A stretch of DNA of 64,000 bases from the NCBI GenBank assembly GCA_017309275.1, contig JAFKLT010000036.1, positions 79,005 through 143,004 of the forward strand, read 5' to 3'. Of this stretch, positions 18,995-27,678 are shown piece by piece. The notes beneath the pieces are model-generated. The model was not told the origin of the DNA, did not search any database, and saw only the letters and a program-made list of their open reading frames with translations. Every line of letters starts with the position of its first letter. Positions within the stretch are counted from its first letter, which is position 1. The translations under genes were made by a program, and so were the position numbers. The stretch is from Sphingomonadales bacterium (GTDB taxonomy: Bacteria > Pseudomonadota > Alphaproteobacteria > Sphingomonadales > Sphingomonadaceae).

Positions 18995-20280
18995 ATATGA
19001 TGGTTTCGCGCCGGACGCTGCTCGGCGGAATCGCGCTGGGAGGCGCGGGCGTGTTGCTGCCGAACGGCGCGCTGGCGTGGAAGGCCGATGGCGCGGCGCT
19101 CTATCCCTCGACCTATGGCTTCATCAAAGGCTTCGTCGATCGGCGTGAGCTGGCGGGCACGCTCGCCGCAATCGGCAAGGGGCAGGACGTCCCCGATGTG
19201 TTCGGCGCGGGCACGCAGGCGATGGATTCGGCCAAGGCGGTCGATGGCGACACGCTGTGGCGGCTCTATTCGATGACCAAGCCGGTGACGGGCATGGCAG
19301 CTATGCTGTTGATCGAAGAGGGCAAGATGAAGCTCGATCAGCCGATCGCTGATTTCCTACCGGCCTTTGCCAAGATGAATGTGCAGAATAGCCCCGACGG
19401 GTCGCTGACCGACGTGCGCCCGGCCAAGGGGCCGATCACGGTGCGCCAGCTTCTGACCCATACGGCGGGGCTGGGTTACAATATCGTCCAGAAGGGGCCG
19501 CTCCGCGACGCTTACAACAAGGAGGGCATTCTTGGGGGTCAGGTAAGTCGCTTGCCGATCCCCGGCTTTCCGCCGATGAACCCGGCGCCCAGCCTCGCGG
19601 CATTCGCCGACCGGCTGGCGACGCTGCCGCTGGTATATGAACCCGGCACGCGCTGGAGCTATTCGGTCGGGCTCGACCTGATGGGCCGCGTGATCGAGGT
19701 TGCGTCGGGCCAGCCGTTCGATGCCTTCCTGAAGGCGCGCATCTTCGATCCGCTCGGCATGAAGAGCACGGGCTTTCAGGTCGCGGCCGCCGATGTAGGC
19801 CGGCTTACGACCAACTACGCCCCTTTCGGCGGGGCGCTGCTGCCGATCGACCCGGCGACCAGCTCGATCTATCTCGACAAGCCGCCGATCCCCTATGGCG
19901 GCGGCGGCCTGGTATCGAGCGCGCGCGATTATGACCGTTTTCTCGCGATGCTGCTGGGCGAAGGCGAGACGGGTGGTGTGCGCATCATGAAGCAGGAGAC
20001 CGCCCGGCTCGCGATGTCGAACCTGTTGTCCGACGCGGTCGACCGCAAGGGCACTTTCGTCGAGGGCGAAGGCTTTGGTGCGGGTGGTCGCGTGTCGCTG
20101 CCGACGTCGCCCACCGGCGAGGGCATATTCGGCTGGGGCGGCGCAGCGGGAACGATCGCGTTCGTCGATCGCAAGCGCGGGTACCGCGTCGGCGGCTATG
20201 CTCAATATATGCCGTCGGAGGCGCTGCCGTTCCAGCGCGACTTCGGCAAGGCGTTCTTCGCCGATGCGTTGACGCGCTGA
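18991..20280 (+). CDS. Tat-exported serine hydrolase, beta-lactamase/PBP4* fold
   Basis: 429 aa. A twin-arginine signal (S-R-R-T-L-L-G-G followed by a hydrophobic core) directs export. The class C beta-lactamase/esterase fold is shown by the nucleophile motif S94-M-T-K97 (SxxK), the Y224-S-V motif (YxN-like, often YSxG in esterases) and the C-terminal GWGGAAGT block replacing KTG. YSV and WGG favour an esterase or D-aminopeptidase-like hydrolase over a true beta-lactamase. The start overlaps the mutY stop (ATGA) with GGGAGAGA upstream, and the stop overlaps nudC by one base, so mutY, this gene and nudC form an operon. Confidence 0.85.
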   Translation: MNMMVSRRTLLGGIALGGAGVLLPNGALAWKADGAALYPSTYGFIKGFVDRRELAGTLAAIGKGQDVPDVFGAGTQAMDSAKAVDGDTLWRLYSMTKPVTGMAAMLLIEEGKMKLDQPIADFLPAFAKMNVQNSPDGSLTDVRPAKGPITVRQLLTHTAGLGYNIVQKGPLRDAYNKEGILGGQVSRLPIPGFPPMNPAPSLAAFADRLATLPLVYEPGTRWSYSVGLDLMGRVIEVASGQPFDAFLKARIFDPLGMKSTGFQVAAADVGRLTTNYAPFGGALLPIDPATSSIYLDKPPIPYGGGGLVSSARDYDRFLAMLLGEGETGGVRIMKQETARLAMSNLLSDAVDRKGTFVEGEGFGAGGRVSLPTSPTGEGIFGWGGAAGTIAFVDRKRGYRVGGYAQYMPSEALPFQRDFGKAFFADALTR

Positions 20281-21149
20281 TGCCCTTGCCGCTTGGTTTC
20301 ACCGGCGCGCGGCTAGACCGCGCCGACCAGCTCCGCACCGACCCCGATGCCTTTGCCGCCGCGACGGTCGATCCGCGCGCGACCTGCCTCGCGATGGACG
20401 GGATCGACCCGGTACCGGGCGAGCGCGGCGGGTTGGTGTGGGAGCTGCTCGATCCCCGCGACGAGCGGCCGTTGATGCTGCTCGGTCTCGACGATTCGGG
20501 GGCGCCGCGTTTCGTTCGCGCCCCTGCGCCGGGCGCGCGAATCGATGCAAGATCGCGAACGGTGATGCGGCTTCTGCCCTTGCTGTCGCCCGAAGAGACG
20601 GCGCTTTACGGTGGTGCGCGTAGCCTGGTCGACTGGCACGCGCGGCATGGTTTTTGCGCCGTATGCGGCGTGCCGACGGAGATTTTTCGCGGTGGCTGGG
20701 GGCGCCGCTGTGGCGCGTGCGGGGCCGAGCATTTTCCGCGCGTCGACCCGGTCGTGATCATGCTCGCAGAACATGACGGGCGGGTTCTTTTGGCGCGCCA
20801 GCCCGGCTTTCCGCCCGGTTTCTTCTCCGCGCTCGCAGGCTTTGTCGAGCCGGGCGAATCGCTGGAGGAGGCGGTTGCGCGCGAACTGTTCGAGGAAGCG
20901 GGAATCCAGGTGTCCGACGTGACCTATGTCGCCAGTCAGCCGTGGCCTTTCCCCTCGTCGCTGATGATCGGTTGCCGCGCGGTCGCCCACGATGCTGCGC
21001 TGACGCTCGATACCACCGAGCTGGAGGCGGCGATGTGGGTCGACCGCGCCGAGGTGCGTGCGGCGCTTGCAGGCGAGATGGGCGCCAGCTTCATGGCGCC
21101 GCCGCCGCTGGCGATTGCGCGCTATCTGCTGGAAGATTGGGCGCGTTAA
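20280..21149 (+). CDS. nudC: NAD(+) diphosphatase / decapping enzyme NudC
   Basis: 289 aa. Hydrolyses NADH/NAD to NMN and AMP and can remove NAD caps from RNA (family knowledge). A zinc ribbon has Cys126, Cys129, Cys144 and Cys147. The NUDIX box G187-x5-E-x7-REx2EEx-G-I is intact (GFVEPGESLEEAVARELFEE then AGI). The NudC-specific S-Q-P-W-P-F-P-S-S signature follows. Start TGATG overlaps the upstream stop by one base. It is convergent with the PopZ-like gene across a 91-bp gap in which I see no clear terminator. Confidence 0.94.
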   Translation: MPLPLGFTGARLDRADQLRTDPDAFAAATVDPRATCLAMDGIDPVPGERGGLVWELLDPRDERPLMLLGLDDSGAPRFVRAPAPGARIDARSRTVMRLLPLLSPEETALYGGARSLVDWHARHGFCAVCGVPTEIFRGGWGRRCGACGAEHFPRVDPVVIMLAEHDGRVLLARQPGFPPGFFSALAGFVEPGESLEEAVARELFEEAGIQVSDVTYVASQPWPFPSSLMIGCRAVAHDAALTLDTTELEAAMWVDRAEVRAALAGEMGASFMAPPPLAIARYLLEDWAR

Positions 21150-21240
21150 AGCGGCCTTGCCGACGATCGCTTGACGCCTTCTTCGCCGGCGTCGTGCGCT
21201 ACCGCTTCCTCATGCCCGCGGCATCGGAAGGATCATCAGC

Positions 21241-21666
21241 TTAGAATTTTTTCCCCGTGATCCGGCTGATTTCCTTGGCCACCATCGCCTCGACCATGCC
21301 GGGCAGATTGGTGTCGAGCCAGTCCTTCAGCATCGGGCGGAGCGCTTCGAGGACGACTTCCTCCATCGTGCGGCCGCCGGTCGGTGCGGTCGCGGCTGCT
21401 GCGACGGCGGGCGTAACCGCCGCGGTCAGCGCCTCGAGCGACTGGCGCGCGGCGTCGGCGCTCGCGGCCGAAACCAGCTCTTCCTCGGTCGGCATCACGG
21501 GAGCGGGCGCGCTTGTCGATTCGTCCTCGTCGTTGAGGTCGAGAACATCTTCGCTCTCGCGGGATATGGGCTGTCCACGGACGCCGGGCGCCTCGTCACG
21601 AGCAATAACACGCCGAATCGACGACAATATGTCTTCCATAGATGGTTCCCGCGACATGTCGCCCAT
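21241..21666 (-). CDS. PopZ-like DUF2497 protein
   Basis: 141 aa. It starts MGDMSREPSMEDILSSIRR, the conserved N-terminal helix of DUF2497 proteins. A Pro/Asp/Glu/Ser-rich disordered middle follows, and the C-terminal trimeric-helix region LRPMLKDWLDTNLPGMVEAM then VAKEISRI. In Caulobacter, PopZ forms a polar scaffold that anchors the ParB-origin complex; the same role is inferred here. ATG 21666 has GGGGGC upstream; GTG at 21684 is in frame and possible. It lies downstream of the tolC-like gene on the same strand. Confidence 0.85.
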   Translation of the reverse strand: MGDMSREPSMEDILSSIRRVIARDEAPGVRGQPISRESEDVLDLNDEDESTSAPAPVMPTEEELVSAASADAARQSLEALTAAVTPAVAAAATAPTGGRTMEEVVLEALRPMLKDWLDTNLPGMVEAMVAKEISRITGKKF

Positions 21667-21753
21667 ATTGCCCCCACTGCCCACGAAACTCAGGGTCGCC
21701 CCTAAGGGCGATTAACCATCTTCTTACCGGTCGGGGGCGGCTCTTGCCAAGCC

Positions 21754-23241
21754 TTATTGTCGCGGACCCGTTTCGACATAGACGGGAACGTTGGCGGTGG
21801 CGGGGGGAACGGCCTTGGTATCGGTCGCCACCTGCTGCGGCTTCGGATCGTCGGCCCAATCCCAGATCTGGCCCTTCACGCGGCGATAATTGACCTCCGG
21901 ATCATAGAGGGCGCCGCCCTCTATCCCCAGGTCGCGCGCTTCGGCCTTGCCCATCGCGGCCAGAACCGAGAAGGCGGCGACATAGGAATTGCGGCGGGCC
22001 GAGACGAGTTGGACCTGCGTGTTCAAATATTCCTGCTCGGCATTCAGAATGTCGAGGATCGATCGCGTGCCGACGCTGTTTTCGGCGCGCACGCCCTCCA
22101 GCGACAGGCCGTTCGCACTGACTGCCTGCTCGGTCGCGGCGATGATTCGCTCGTTCGCCTGCCACGCGGCATAGGCGCCGCGCGTCTGTGCGATCACGTC
22201 GCGTTCGATGGCGACATAATTTTCGATCGCCTGGCTCGTCTGCGCCTGCGCCTGGCGCACGCGGGCCGAGGGGCGCCCACCCTGGAAGATCGGCAGCGTC
22301 ATCGAGACGCCGGCGATCGTGCTCGTCGTCGTATTTTCCGACGTCGTGTTCCCGGAGGGGATCGAGTTCAGATTATTGTTGTATCCGCCGGTGACCGTTG
22401 CCGACACCTTGGGCGCACGGCTCGCCTGGGCGGTGCCGATGTCGGCGCGCGATGCGTTGAGGCGCTGGTTGGCGGCGTCGATGTCCGGGTTGTTCGTCAG
22501 CGCGATCGCCACCGCGTCCTCGGCCGTCGCCGGCAGGTTCGGCAATACCGGCGGGGCTTCAAGGTCGACCGGTGCATCGCCGACGAGCTTGATGTAATTT
22601 TCGCGGCTGCGGATCAGATTGGCCTCAGCCGTGCGCAGGTCGCCCTCGGCCAACGCGAGGCGCGCCTGCGACTGCGCGACGTCGGTGCGCGTCAGGTCGC
22701 CGATTTCGAAACGATCGCTCGTCGCCTGAAGGTTCGTCTTGAGGACCGAGACATTCTTCTGATTGAGCTGGACGATTGCGATGTCGCGGATCACGTCCAT
22801 ATAAGCGCCGACGGTCTGCGAAAAGACGCTGGCTTCGGTCGCGCGGAGGTCGGCCTGTCCGGCTTCGACCCTGAACTTGGCGGCCTTTACCGCGTTGCGC
22901 ACGGCGCCGCCCTGATAGATGGGCACCGAAACCTGGGCCCCGGTCGACAGCGAACGCCCCGGCGTGAAAAAGCTGTTGCCGGGAACGAGCAGATTTTCCT
23001 GATAATCGACGCTGACGCCAGCCGACGGCAATCCCGAAGCCTTCTGGATCGGCACATTCTCGTCATTCGCGCGCTGTCCGGCACGTGCGCCGGTCAGCGT
23101 AGGATTATTCTCATAGGCCTTGGCAAGGGCGCCCTGCAGCGTTTCGGCGTGCGCCGGCGATGCGGCGACCAGCGCACAGAGCGCCATGCCGGCAAGCCAG
23201 CGGGTGCGACGGCCGGTTTCTCTGTTCTTCTTGTCGTACAT
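21754..23241 (-). CDS. TolC-family outer-membrane efflux/secretion channel
   Basis: 495 aa. A signal peptide ends SPAHA-E about residue 32. Two OEP repeats follow, each with the long coiled-coil helices and beta strands typical of TolC (VSVPIYQGGAVRNAVKAA, VSMTLPIFQGGRPSARVRQA). It is longer than CusC/OprM types and lacks a lipobox, so it fits type I secretion/TolC. The C-terminal tail (DWADDPKPQQVATDTKAVPP) is disordered. I start at ATG 23241; the open frame continues upstream through pcm in another frame and is spurious there. It is 37 bp downstream of pcm on the same strand, so probably co-transcribed. Confidence 0.92.
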   Translation of the reverse strand: MYDKKNRETGRRTRWLAGMALCALVAASPAHAETLQGALAKAYENNPTLTGARAGQRANDENVPIQKASGLPSAGVSVDYQENLLVPGNSFFTPGRSLSTGAQVSVPIYQGGAVRNAVKAAKFRVEAGQADLRATEASVFSQTVGAYMDVIRDIAIVQLNQKNVSVLKTNLQATSDRFEIGDLTRTDVAQSQARLALAEGDLRTAEANLIRSRENYIKLVGDAPVDLEAPPVLPNLPATAEDAVAIALTNNPDIDAANQRLNASRADIGTAQASRAPKVSATVTGGYNNNLNSIPSGNTTSENTTTSTIAGVSMTLPIFQGGRPSARVRQAQAQTSQAIENYVAIERDVIAQTRGAYAAWQANERIIAATEQAVSANGLSLEGVRAENSVGTRSILDILNAEQEYLNTQVQLVSARRNSYVAAFSVLAAMGKAEARDLGIEGGALYDPEVNYRRVKGQIWDWADDPKPQQVATDTKAVPPATANVPVYVETGPRQ

Positions 23242-23278
23242 CTCGATGTTCAGCCTGAAACGGGGAAGGGAGGGGCCG

Positions 23279-23941
23279 TCAGAATTGAAATTGCTTGGGC
23301 GCGGCAAAGCCGGGCAGGGGAGCGACGTCCATGTCGGCGAAGGGGCGCAGCGCAATCGTACCGCCGGTCTTGACCCCCTGGACGAGGCGGGTGACGCTGC
23401 CTTCGCGGCGCGCGGCGACGATGCGGCCGCCCTCGGCAAGCTGCTTTGCGAGCGTGTCGGGCAGCGCCTCGATCGCGCCTTCGACGATGATGCGGTCGAA
23501 CGGTGCGGCCTTCGGTGCTCCTGCTGCGAGCGGACCTTCGACCCACTGGATCGCGGTGCCGGCAGTGGCTGCGCGCGCGGCCGCCAGCAGGTCGGTCGAT
23601 TCCTCGACGGCATGAACCTCGGTACCCAAACGGGCGAGCAGCGCGGCGGTATAGCCCGTCGCGGCGCCGATCAGCAGCACGCGCAGCCCGGCGTGAAGGT
23701 CCGCGGCGACGAGCAGACGGCCGGTGACGAGCGGCGCGTTCAGCGCACGACCCTCGCCGAGCGCGATCGCACGATCCATATAGGCAACGCCCGACAGCGC
23801 TGCGGGGACGTGCGCCTCGCGCGCGACCGCGCCTATCGCGGCGATCACCGCGGGGTCGACCACGTCGTTCGTCCGGAGCTGGCTGTCGATCATCGCAGCG
23901 CGCATTTCGGCCGCACCAATCTCGCTCAATTTCGTTGCCAT
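23279..23941 (-). CDS. pcm: Protein-L-isoaspartate O-methyltransferase-family protein
   Basis: 220 aa. N-terminal AAEMRAAMIDSQLRTNDVVDP is the Pcm-type lid. The SAM-binding Rossmann motif I is VLLIGAATGYTAALLARL with downstream VHAVEES. The motif post-II FDRIIVEGAIEALP is present. The expected role is repair of isoaspartyl residues, but the motif I GAATGY in place of the usual GTGSGY and the short substrate region leave room for a related methyltransferase. It heads a probable pcm-tolC unit; a palindrome lies about 60 bp upstream of its ATG. Confidence 0.82.
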   Translation of the reverse strand: MATKLSEIGAAEMRAAMIDSQLRTNDVVDPAVIAAIGAVAREAHVPAALSGVAYMDRAIALGEGRALNAPLVTGRLLVAADLHAGLRVLLIGAATGYTAALLARLGTEVHAVEESTDLLAAARAATAGTAIQWVEGPLAAGAPKAAPFDRIIVEGAIEALPDTLAKQLAEGGRIVAARREGSVTRLVQGVKTGGTIALRPFADMDVAPLPGFAAPKQFQF

Positions 23942-24001
23942 CGTCGCGTTTCCGATTCCCTGAGGGCTAGAGCCATGCGTGCACCTCTAGCCGAAGCCAA
24001 A

Positions 24002-24023
24002 CTGTATTGCAATGCTAATACAG
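24002..24023. promoter_or_regulatory. Operator-like palindrome upstream of pcm-tolC
   Basis: CTGTATT (24002-24008) and AATACAG (24017-24023) form perfect 7-bp inverted arms around an eight-base spacer, 61-82 bp upstream of the pcm start. The size and A+T-rich arms fit a dimeric repressor site (TetR/MarR-like). No regulator gene is adjacent, so the ligand protein is unknown. Confidence 0.45.
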
Positions 24024-24185
24024 CAATGTCGCCGCACGCCCGCGCATAGCTGGCAAAGCAGGGGCCGCCAACCCTGCATCGTCACCTGTCAAAACCGGAT
24101 GCGAACGCGAAATTGCGAAACAATCGGATTGCAGTCGAGAAACTTAATCGCTAGTGGCGCTGTCTCCACGCAAATCTGCGCCTGA

Positions 24186-24259
24186 GGCCCGATGGCGGAG
24201 TGGTGACGCAGCGGACTGCAAATCCGTATACGCCGGTTCGATTCCGGCTCGGGCCTCCA
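24186..24259 (+). tRNA. tRNA-Cys (anticodon GCA)
   Basis: Complete 74-nt cloverleaf with encoded CCA. The acceptor stem GGCCCGA/TCGGGCC pairs in all seven positions, the anticodon arm is GCGGA-CTGCAAA-TCCGT with anticodon GCA, and the T arm is GCCGG-TTCGATT-CCGGC. The discriminator base is T (U73), the tRNA-Cys identity base. An integrase gene starts 168 bp downstream in the same direction, so the 3' end of this gene is the likely attachment site of the mobile element. Confidence 0.96.
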
Positions 24260-24372
24260 TAAACCTGTCAGCCGAGGTGTGCTGATGGTTGAAAAAACCC
24301 CTGATTTCCGATAGTTTAAGGCCATTCGCTGATTGCCAGTGATGGCCTCTGTTTGCCCGTAGTTGCAGATGT

Positions 24373-24424
24373 TGGGGGCCTAATCAGGGGGCTTCGCCAA
24401 GCCTCCATGAAAGCGAGGCCCCCA
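24373..24424 (+). promoter_or_regulatory. Nested hairpin covering the integrase ribosome-binding site
   Basis: TGGGGGCCT (24373-24381) and AGGCCCCCA (24416-24424) are perfect inverted arms. Between them GGGGGCTT and AAGCCTCC form a second stem with a CGCC loop. The only Shine-Dalgarno-like sequence for the GTG start at 24427 (GCGAGG) lies partly inside the right arm, so the structure could hide it in mRNA. It could equally be a recombinase or excisionase binding site in DNA. Confidence 0.5.
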
Positions 24425-24426
24425 CC

Positions 24427-25620
24427 GTGCTAACCGACACCGCAATTCGAAAGGCGAAACCCAAGGACAAGCCCTACAAGGTCTCAGATTCGCAGGGCCT
24501 GTATCTACTGGTTAATCCAAGGGGCAGCAAGCTGTGGCGCGTCAAATACCGCATAAACGGCGTGGAGCGAAAACTGGCGATTGGCTCCTACCCCGAAATC
24601 ACCTTGGCGGAGGCGCGTAGCGCTCGCGATGCTGCGCGCAGACAATTGGCCCATTCGATCGATCCCAATTTTGTTAAGCGGCAAGCTCGCATCGAGGCGG
24701 GCATCCGAGCCAGCAATAGTTTTTCGAATGTGGCGCAGGAATTGATCGAGAAGAAGACGCGGGAGGGCTTGGCGGAGCCGACGCTGGCAAAGATGCGCTG
24801 GTTCGTGAAACTGCTCGGAACCGATTTTGGAAAGCGTCCCGTGGCGGAGATCACGCCGCAGGAATTGTTGCACGAATTGCGGAAGCATGAGCGGCGCGGT
24901 CGACTGGAAACGGCGAATCTCTTACGGGCCTTCGCCAGTCGCGTGTTTCGCTATTCGGTTGCCACCGCCCGCGCGGAACGCGATCCGGCGCAATTATTGA
25001 TCGGCGCGCTGACCACGCCGAGGGTCAAACATTTTCCCGCTATCACCGATCCGGTCACATTTGGGGCGTTGCTTCGCGCGATTGAAGATTATCAGGGCGA
25101 CCCCGCCGTGATGCACGCGCTGAAGCTGACGCCCCATGTTTTTCAGCGTCCCGGCGAAGTCCGTCATATGGAATGGACGGAGGTAGATTTCGGCAAGGCG
25201 GTCTGGATCATTCCAGAAGGGAAGATGAAGATGCGCCAACCTCATTCGGTCCCCTTGTCGCGGCAGTCTCTCGCGATCCTCACCAATATGCGATCCCTGT
25301 CCGGTTCTGGCCGCTATGTGTTCCCGTCAATCAGATCGCGGGCGCGGCCGATCAGTGAGAATACGATCAATGCAGCGCTCCGCCGGATGGGTTATCCCAA
25401 GGACCAAATGACTGCGCACGGCTTTCGCACATCGGCATCCTCGCTCTTGAACGAATCTGGCAAATGGAACCCCGACGCGATCGAGCGGGCGCTGGCGCAC
25501 ATGGTCGCGGGTAGCGTTCGGCGCATATACAATCAGTCAGCCTATTGGGCTGAGCGCGTTGAAATGGCGCAATGGTGGAGCGACTATCTGGATGAATTGC
25601 GCGAAGGAGGGAACAGATGA
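24427..25620 (+). CDS. int: P4-type tyrosine integrase
   Basis: 397-aa site-specific recombinase. The N-terminal DUF4102 arm-binding domain starts MLTDTAIRKAKPKDKPYKVSD and includes GLYLLVNPRGSKLWRVKYR. A SAM-like core-binding domain follows (FSNVAQELIEKKTREGL). The catalytic domain shows the Arg of the HVFQRPGEVRHMEW block, the H-G-F-R box (TAHGFRTSASS), AHMVAGSVRRIYNQSAYW with the second His and the nucleophilic Tyr, and the usual MAQWWSDYLDEL end. The GTG start at 24427 follows a hairpin. The protein is full length and all catalytic residues are present. The stop overlaps the next gene (ATGA). Confidence 0.94.
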   Translation: MLTDTAIRKAKPKDKPYKVSDSQGLYLLVNPRGSKLWRVKYRINGVERKLAIGSYPEITLAEARSARDAARRQLAHSIDPNFVKRQARIEAGIRASNSFSNVAQELIEKKTREGLAEPTLAKMRWFVKLLGTDFGKRPVAEITPQELLHELRKHERRGRLETANLLRAFASRVFRYSVATARAERDPAQLLIGALTTPRVKHFPAITDPVTFGALLRAIEDYQGDPAVMHALKLTPHVFQRPGEVRHMEWTEVDFGKAVWIIPEGKMKMRQPHSVPLSRQSLAILTNMRSLSGSGRYVFPSIRSRARPISENTINAALRRMGYPKDQMTAHGFRTSASSLLNESGKWNPDAIERALAHMVAGSVRRIYNQSAYWAERVEMAQWWSDYLDELREGGNR

Positions 25621-26516
25621 CAGACCGCCCCGGACAAGGTTGGAAAATCTTTGCAAACGGGGAAGAAGCCGACAACGTGCCGCTCTGGAAGGCTCTGGCT
25701 CAATTCAGGTCGGACGATCTGGACGAGGGCTTGAGCCTGAACGCGGCGATCATCAATGAGGCCAAGCCGTCGCCGGTTCGATATTATAATCTCGCCTTCG
25801 TCATCAGCTTTGCTTTCGGGTTCCTGTCCGTCCTCCTCTTGATCGGCCTTCTTGTGTCAGGCCATTCGACAGCGACGGACCTTTTCTTCTACCTCACATT
25901 GGTCACACTGGCGGCCACGATAGCGCCGCACCTATGGCGTCAGGGCTATCAATACGGCCTGAAAATTCCCGACACGCCGTTGGAATTGCCCCATGCGCGG
26001 GACAGGCTCTTTGATGAAGTGCTGGGCTATTTGCAGAAGGTGGACGGTCCGCAAGTCTATTATATTTCTCGCTTTCGCAAGAAGCGGGTTCCTCTCAAAC
26101 GCAGGCAGTTCTTCGGCAGGCTGCGCTATTTCCTGTTCTCCGAACACAGCAAGGATCGGGGAATGGTCATGCGTTACCCGACCGCAATGTCACTACCCGC
26201 CGACCTTTATCTTCATCGCGATGACGTCGATTACATGCTCACGATGATCGCGCCGAAGCGCAAAGGCGGATCGGGCCGCAATCCCAAATATGCCTATACC
26301 GAGGCCGTTTTCGACTTGCGCAGCGACCCGAGATTGGATGGCTTGGACCTGAACGATGAAGCGACGGCGATTTATTCGATCACGGGTTGGCTTGTTGAAT
26401 GGTTCGACAGCGCAGCCAATGTGTCCGGCGAGATACCCACTCGTAAGCAATTGACCCCTTACGGCAGAAAAATTCTTGATCATTTGAAAAGGCCCCCGCC
26501 TCCGGAAGACGAATGA
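25617..26516 (+). CDS. Hypothetical membrane protein co-translated with the integrase
   Basis: 299 aa of no family I recognise. The start overlaps the integrase stop (ATGA), so the two are co-expressed. The N-terminal ~55 residues are cytoplasmic-like, then two closely spaced TM helices (about 60-82 and 87-105) form a hairpin. A long soluble C-terminal region is rich in basic and aromatic residues (RFRKKRVPLKRRQFFGRLRY). Base composition is visibly lower in GC than the flanking housekeeping genes, consistent with acquired DNA. A membrane hairpin with a large soluble domain next to an integrase could be an accessory or defence/exclusion protein, but nothing in the sequence proves this. Confidence 0.7.
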   Translation: MTDRPGQGWKIFANGEEADNVPLWKALAQFRSDDLDEGLSLNAAIINEAKPSPVRYYNLAFVISFAFGFLSVLLLIGLLVSGHSTATDLFFYLTLVTLAATIAPHLWRQGYQYGLKIPDTPLELPHARDRLFDEVLGYLQKVDGPQVYYISRFRKKRVPLKRRQFFGRLRYFLFSEHSKDRGMVMRYPTAMSLPADLYLHRDDVDYMLTMIAPKRKGGSGRNPKYAYTEAVFDLRSDPRLDGLDLNDEATAIYSITGWLVEWFDSAANVSGEIPTRKQLTPYGRKILDHLKRPPPPEDE

Positions 26517-26691
26517 CCGCCGGTTTCCTTTTTTGCGACTCGGTTGTGGCTTTTTTGCGCGCATCGATTCTTTTCCGACTTTGAAGCCATTGGCAGATTT
26601 CTGCGGCTCTCCCATTCCTTGCCGACACATCGTCAACCATGTGCAACTTGGCATGTCTCTCGCCGCGAATCGGCAGCATGGAGACACGCAC

Positions 26692-26865
26692 ATGGAACCT
26701 ATTGCCATATCGATTAATGACACCGCGAAGGCGCTCGGCGTCGGACGGTCGTCGGTTTACGCCCTCATCAAATCCGGTGGCCTCGACGCCATTAAGATCG
26801 GCAGGCGAACTCTGCTGACGACCGAGTCCATTCGGCGCTTAGCGCAATCCGGCACCGCCGTTTGA
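26692..26865 (+). CDS. Excisionase/AlpA-like helix-turn-helix protein
   Basis: 57 aa. ISINDTAKALGVGRSSVYALI is a MerR-like winged helix-turn-helix of the HTH_17/excisionase type, followed by the wing IKIGRRTLLTTESIRRL. Such small proteins act as directionality factors for tyrosine integrases or as activators of int (AlpA). GGAGA precedes the ATG at 26692. The open frame extends upstream, but no extra conserved sequence is there. It lies 175 bp after the membrane protein gene and probably has its own promoter. Confidence 0.8.
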   Translation: MEPIAISINDTAKALGVGRSSVYALIKSGGLDAIKIGRRTLLTTESIRRLAQSGTAV

Positions 26866-26972
26866 CCCGAAGGCGCTCCGCGGTCCGGGCCTTTTGAATG
26901 GGCGGACTGCTCCGTGCCTTCTCCACGAAGCACCCGAAAGCTCTGCATCGTGAATTCACGAAAGGATTTCTC

Positions 26973-27587
26973 ATGTCCATTTTCCGCCGCGCCATAGATC
27001 GGCTCGCCAATCGTTTATGGGCGGGCCGCAAGGTCACACTCCGATTCACCGCCGACTATCGCATCGCCGGTTTTACATTGCCGCTCATCGAACGGCTGCT
27101 CTTGGACAACGACGATGGAGAAACCTATCGCTGTTCCATCGCGCAATGGACGCTCAACGAACGGCCCTCCCTCCACATCTACCGGGGCGAGCTTTCAAGT
27201 TTGCGGATCGATGGTCCGTTGCAGAAGGCGGGCATGAGCTATCTTCCGCTGGGCGGATTGATCGAGACTCCAAGCGTGACTGCGCACCTCAATCCGGTCG
27301 AAGCTCAACAGCTCGATGGGCGAGTGCAGGAGGCCATCGAGAAAACGATACTCCACTGGGTTGTCGAGCATCGTCTCTACGATCAGCCGCGTCAGCGCCG
27401 CGAGATCAACCGTCGAAGAGCCGACCGCGACTCCCGCGCGATCATCGCCGCATGGGTAGCGGAGCATTTCGCCAAGCCGGTGACGGACTTTCCATCGAAC
27501 GAGAGCGACCAACCTGCCGAGTGCTGTTGCGGCGACCCCGATGGCTCCGTGTGCGATGCTTGCCGGAAAGGTTCGGACCATGCCTGA
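26973..27587 (+). CDS. Hypothetical protein, element accessory gene
   Basis: 204 aa without a recognised domain. The N-terminus is basic (MSIFRRAIDRLANRLWAGRK) and the middle alternates strands and helices. The C-terminus ends in a Cys cluster (AECCCGDPDGSVCDACRKG) with five Cys in about 13 residues, which could bind zinc. AAAGGA lies upstream of the ATG at 26973. Its place between the HTH gene and the mobilization genes suggests a role in element control or transfer. No signal peptide or TM segment is seen. Confidence 0.65.
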   Translation: MSIFRRAIDRLANRLWAGRKVTLRFTADYRIAGFTLPLIERLLLDNDDGETYRCSIAQWTLNERPSLHIYRGELSSLRIDGPLQKAGMSYLPLGGLIETPSVTAHLNPVEAQQLDGRVQEAIEKTILHWVVEHRLYDQPRQRREINRRRADRDSRAIIAAWVAEHFAKPVTDFPSNESDQPAECCCGDPDGSVCDACRKGSDHA

Positions 27588-27678
27588 TCCGGTCGCCCTT
27601 TTGGCAAAGTCGCAGGGCCGCGATGCTACGCATCGGACCCGTAATTTGGATACACACCTCACGCACGCGTGCATCCAG

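Noticed and set aside
24089-24325. 78-codon minus-strand frame opposite the tRNA-Cys gene
   Set aside because: It is the antisense of the tRNA (a frequent false protein of this type); the cloverleaf explains the sequence.
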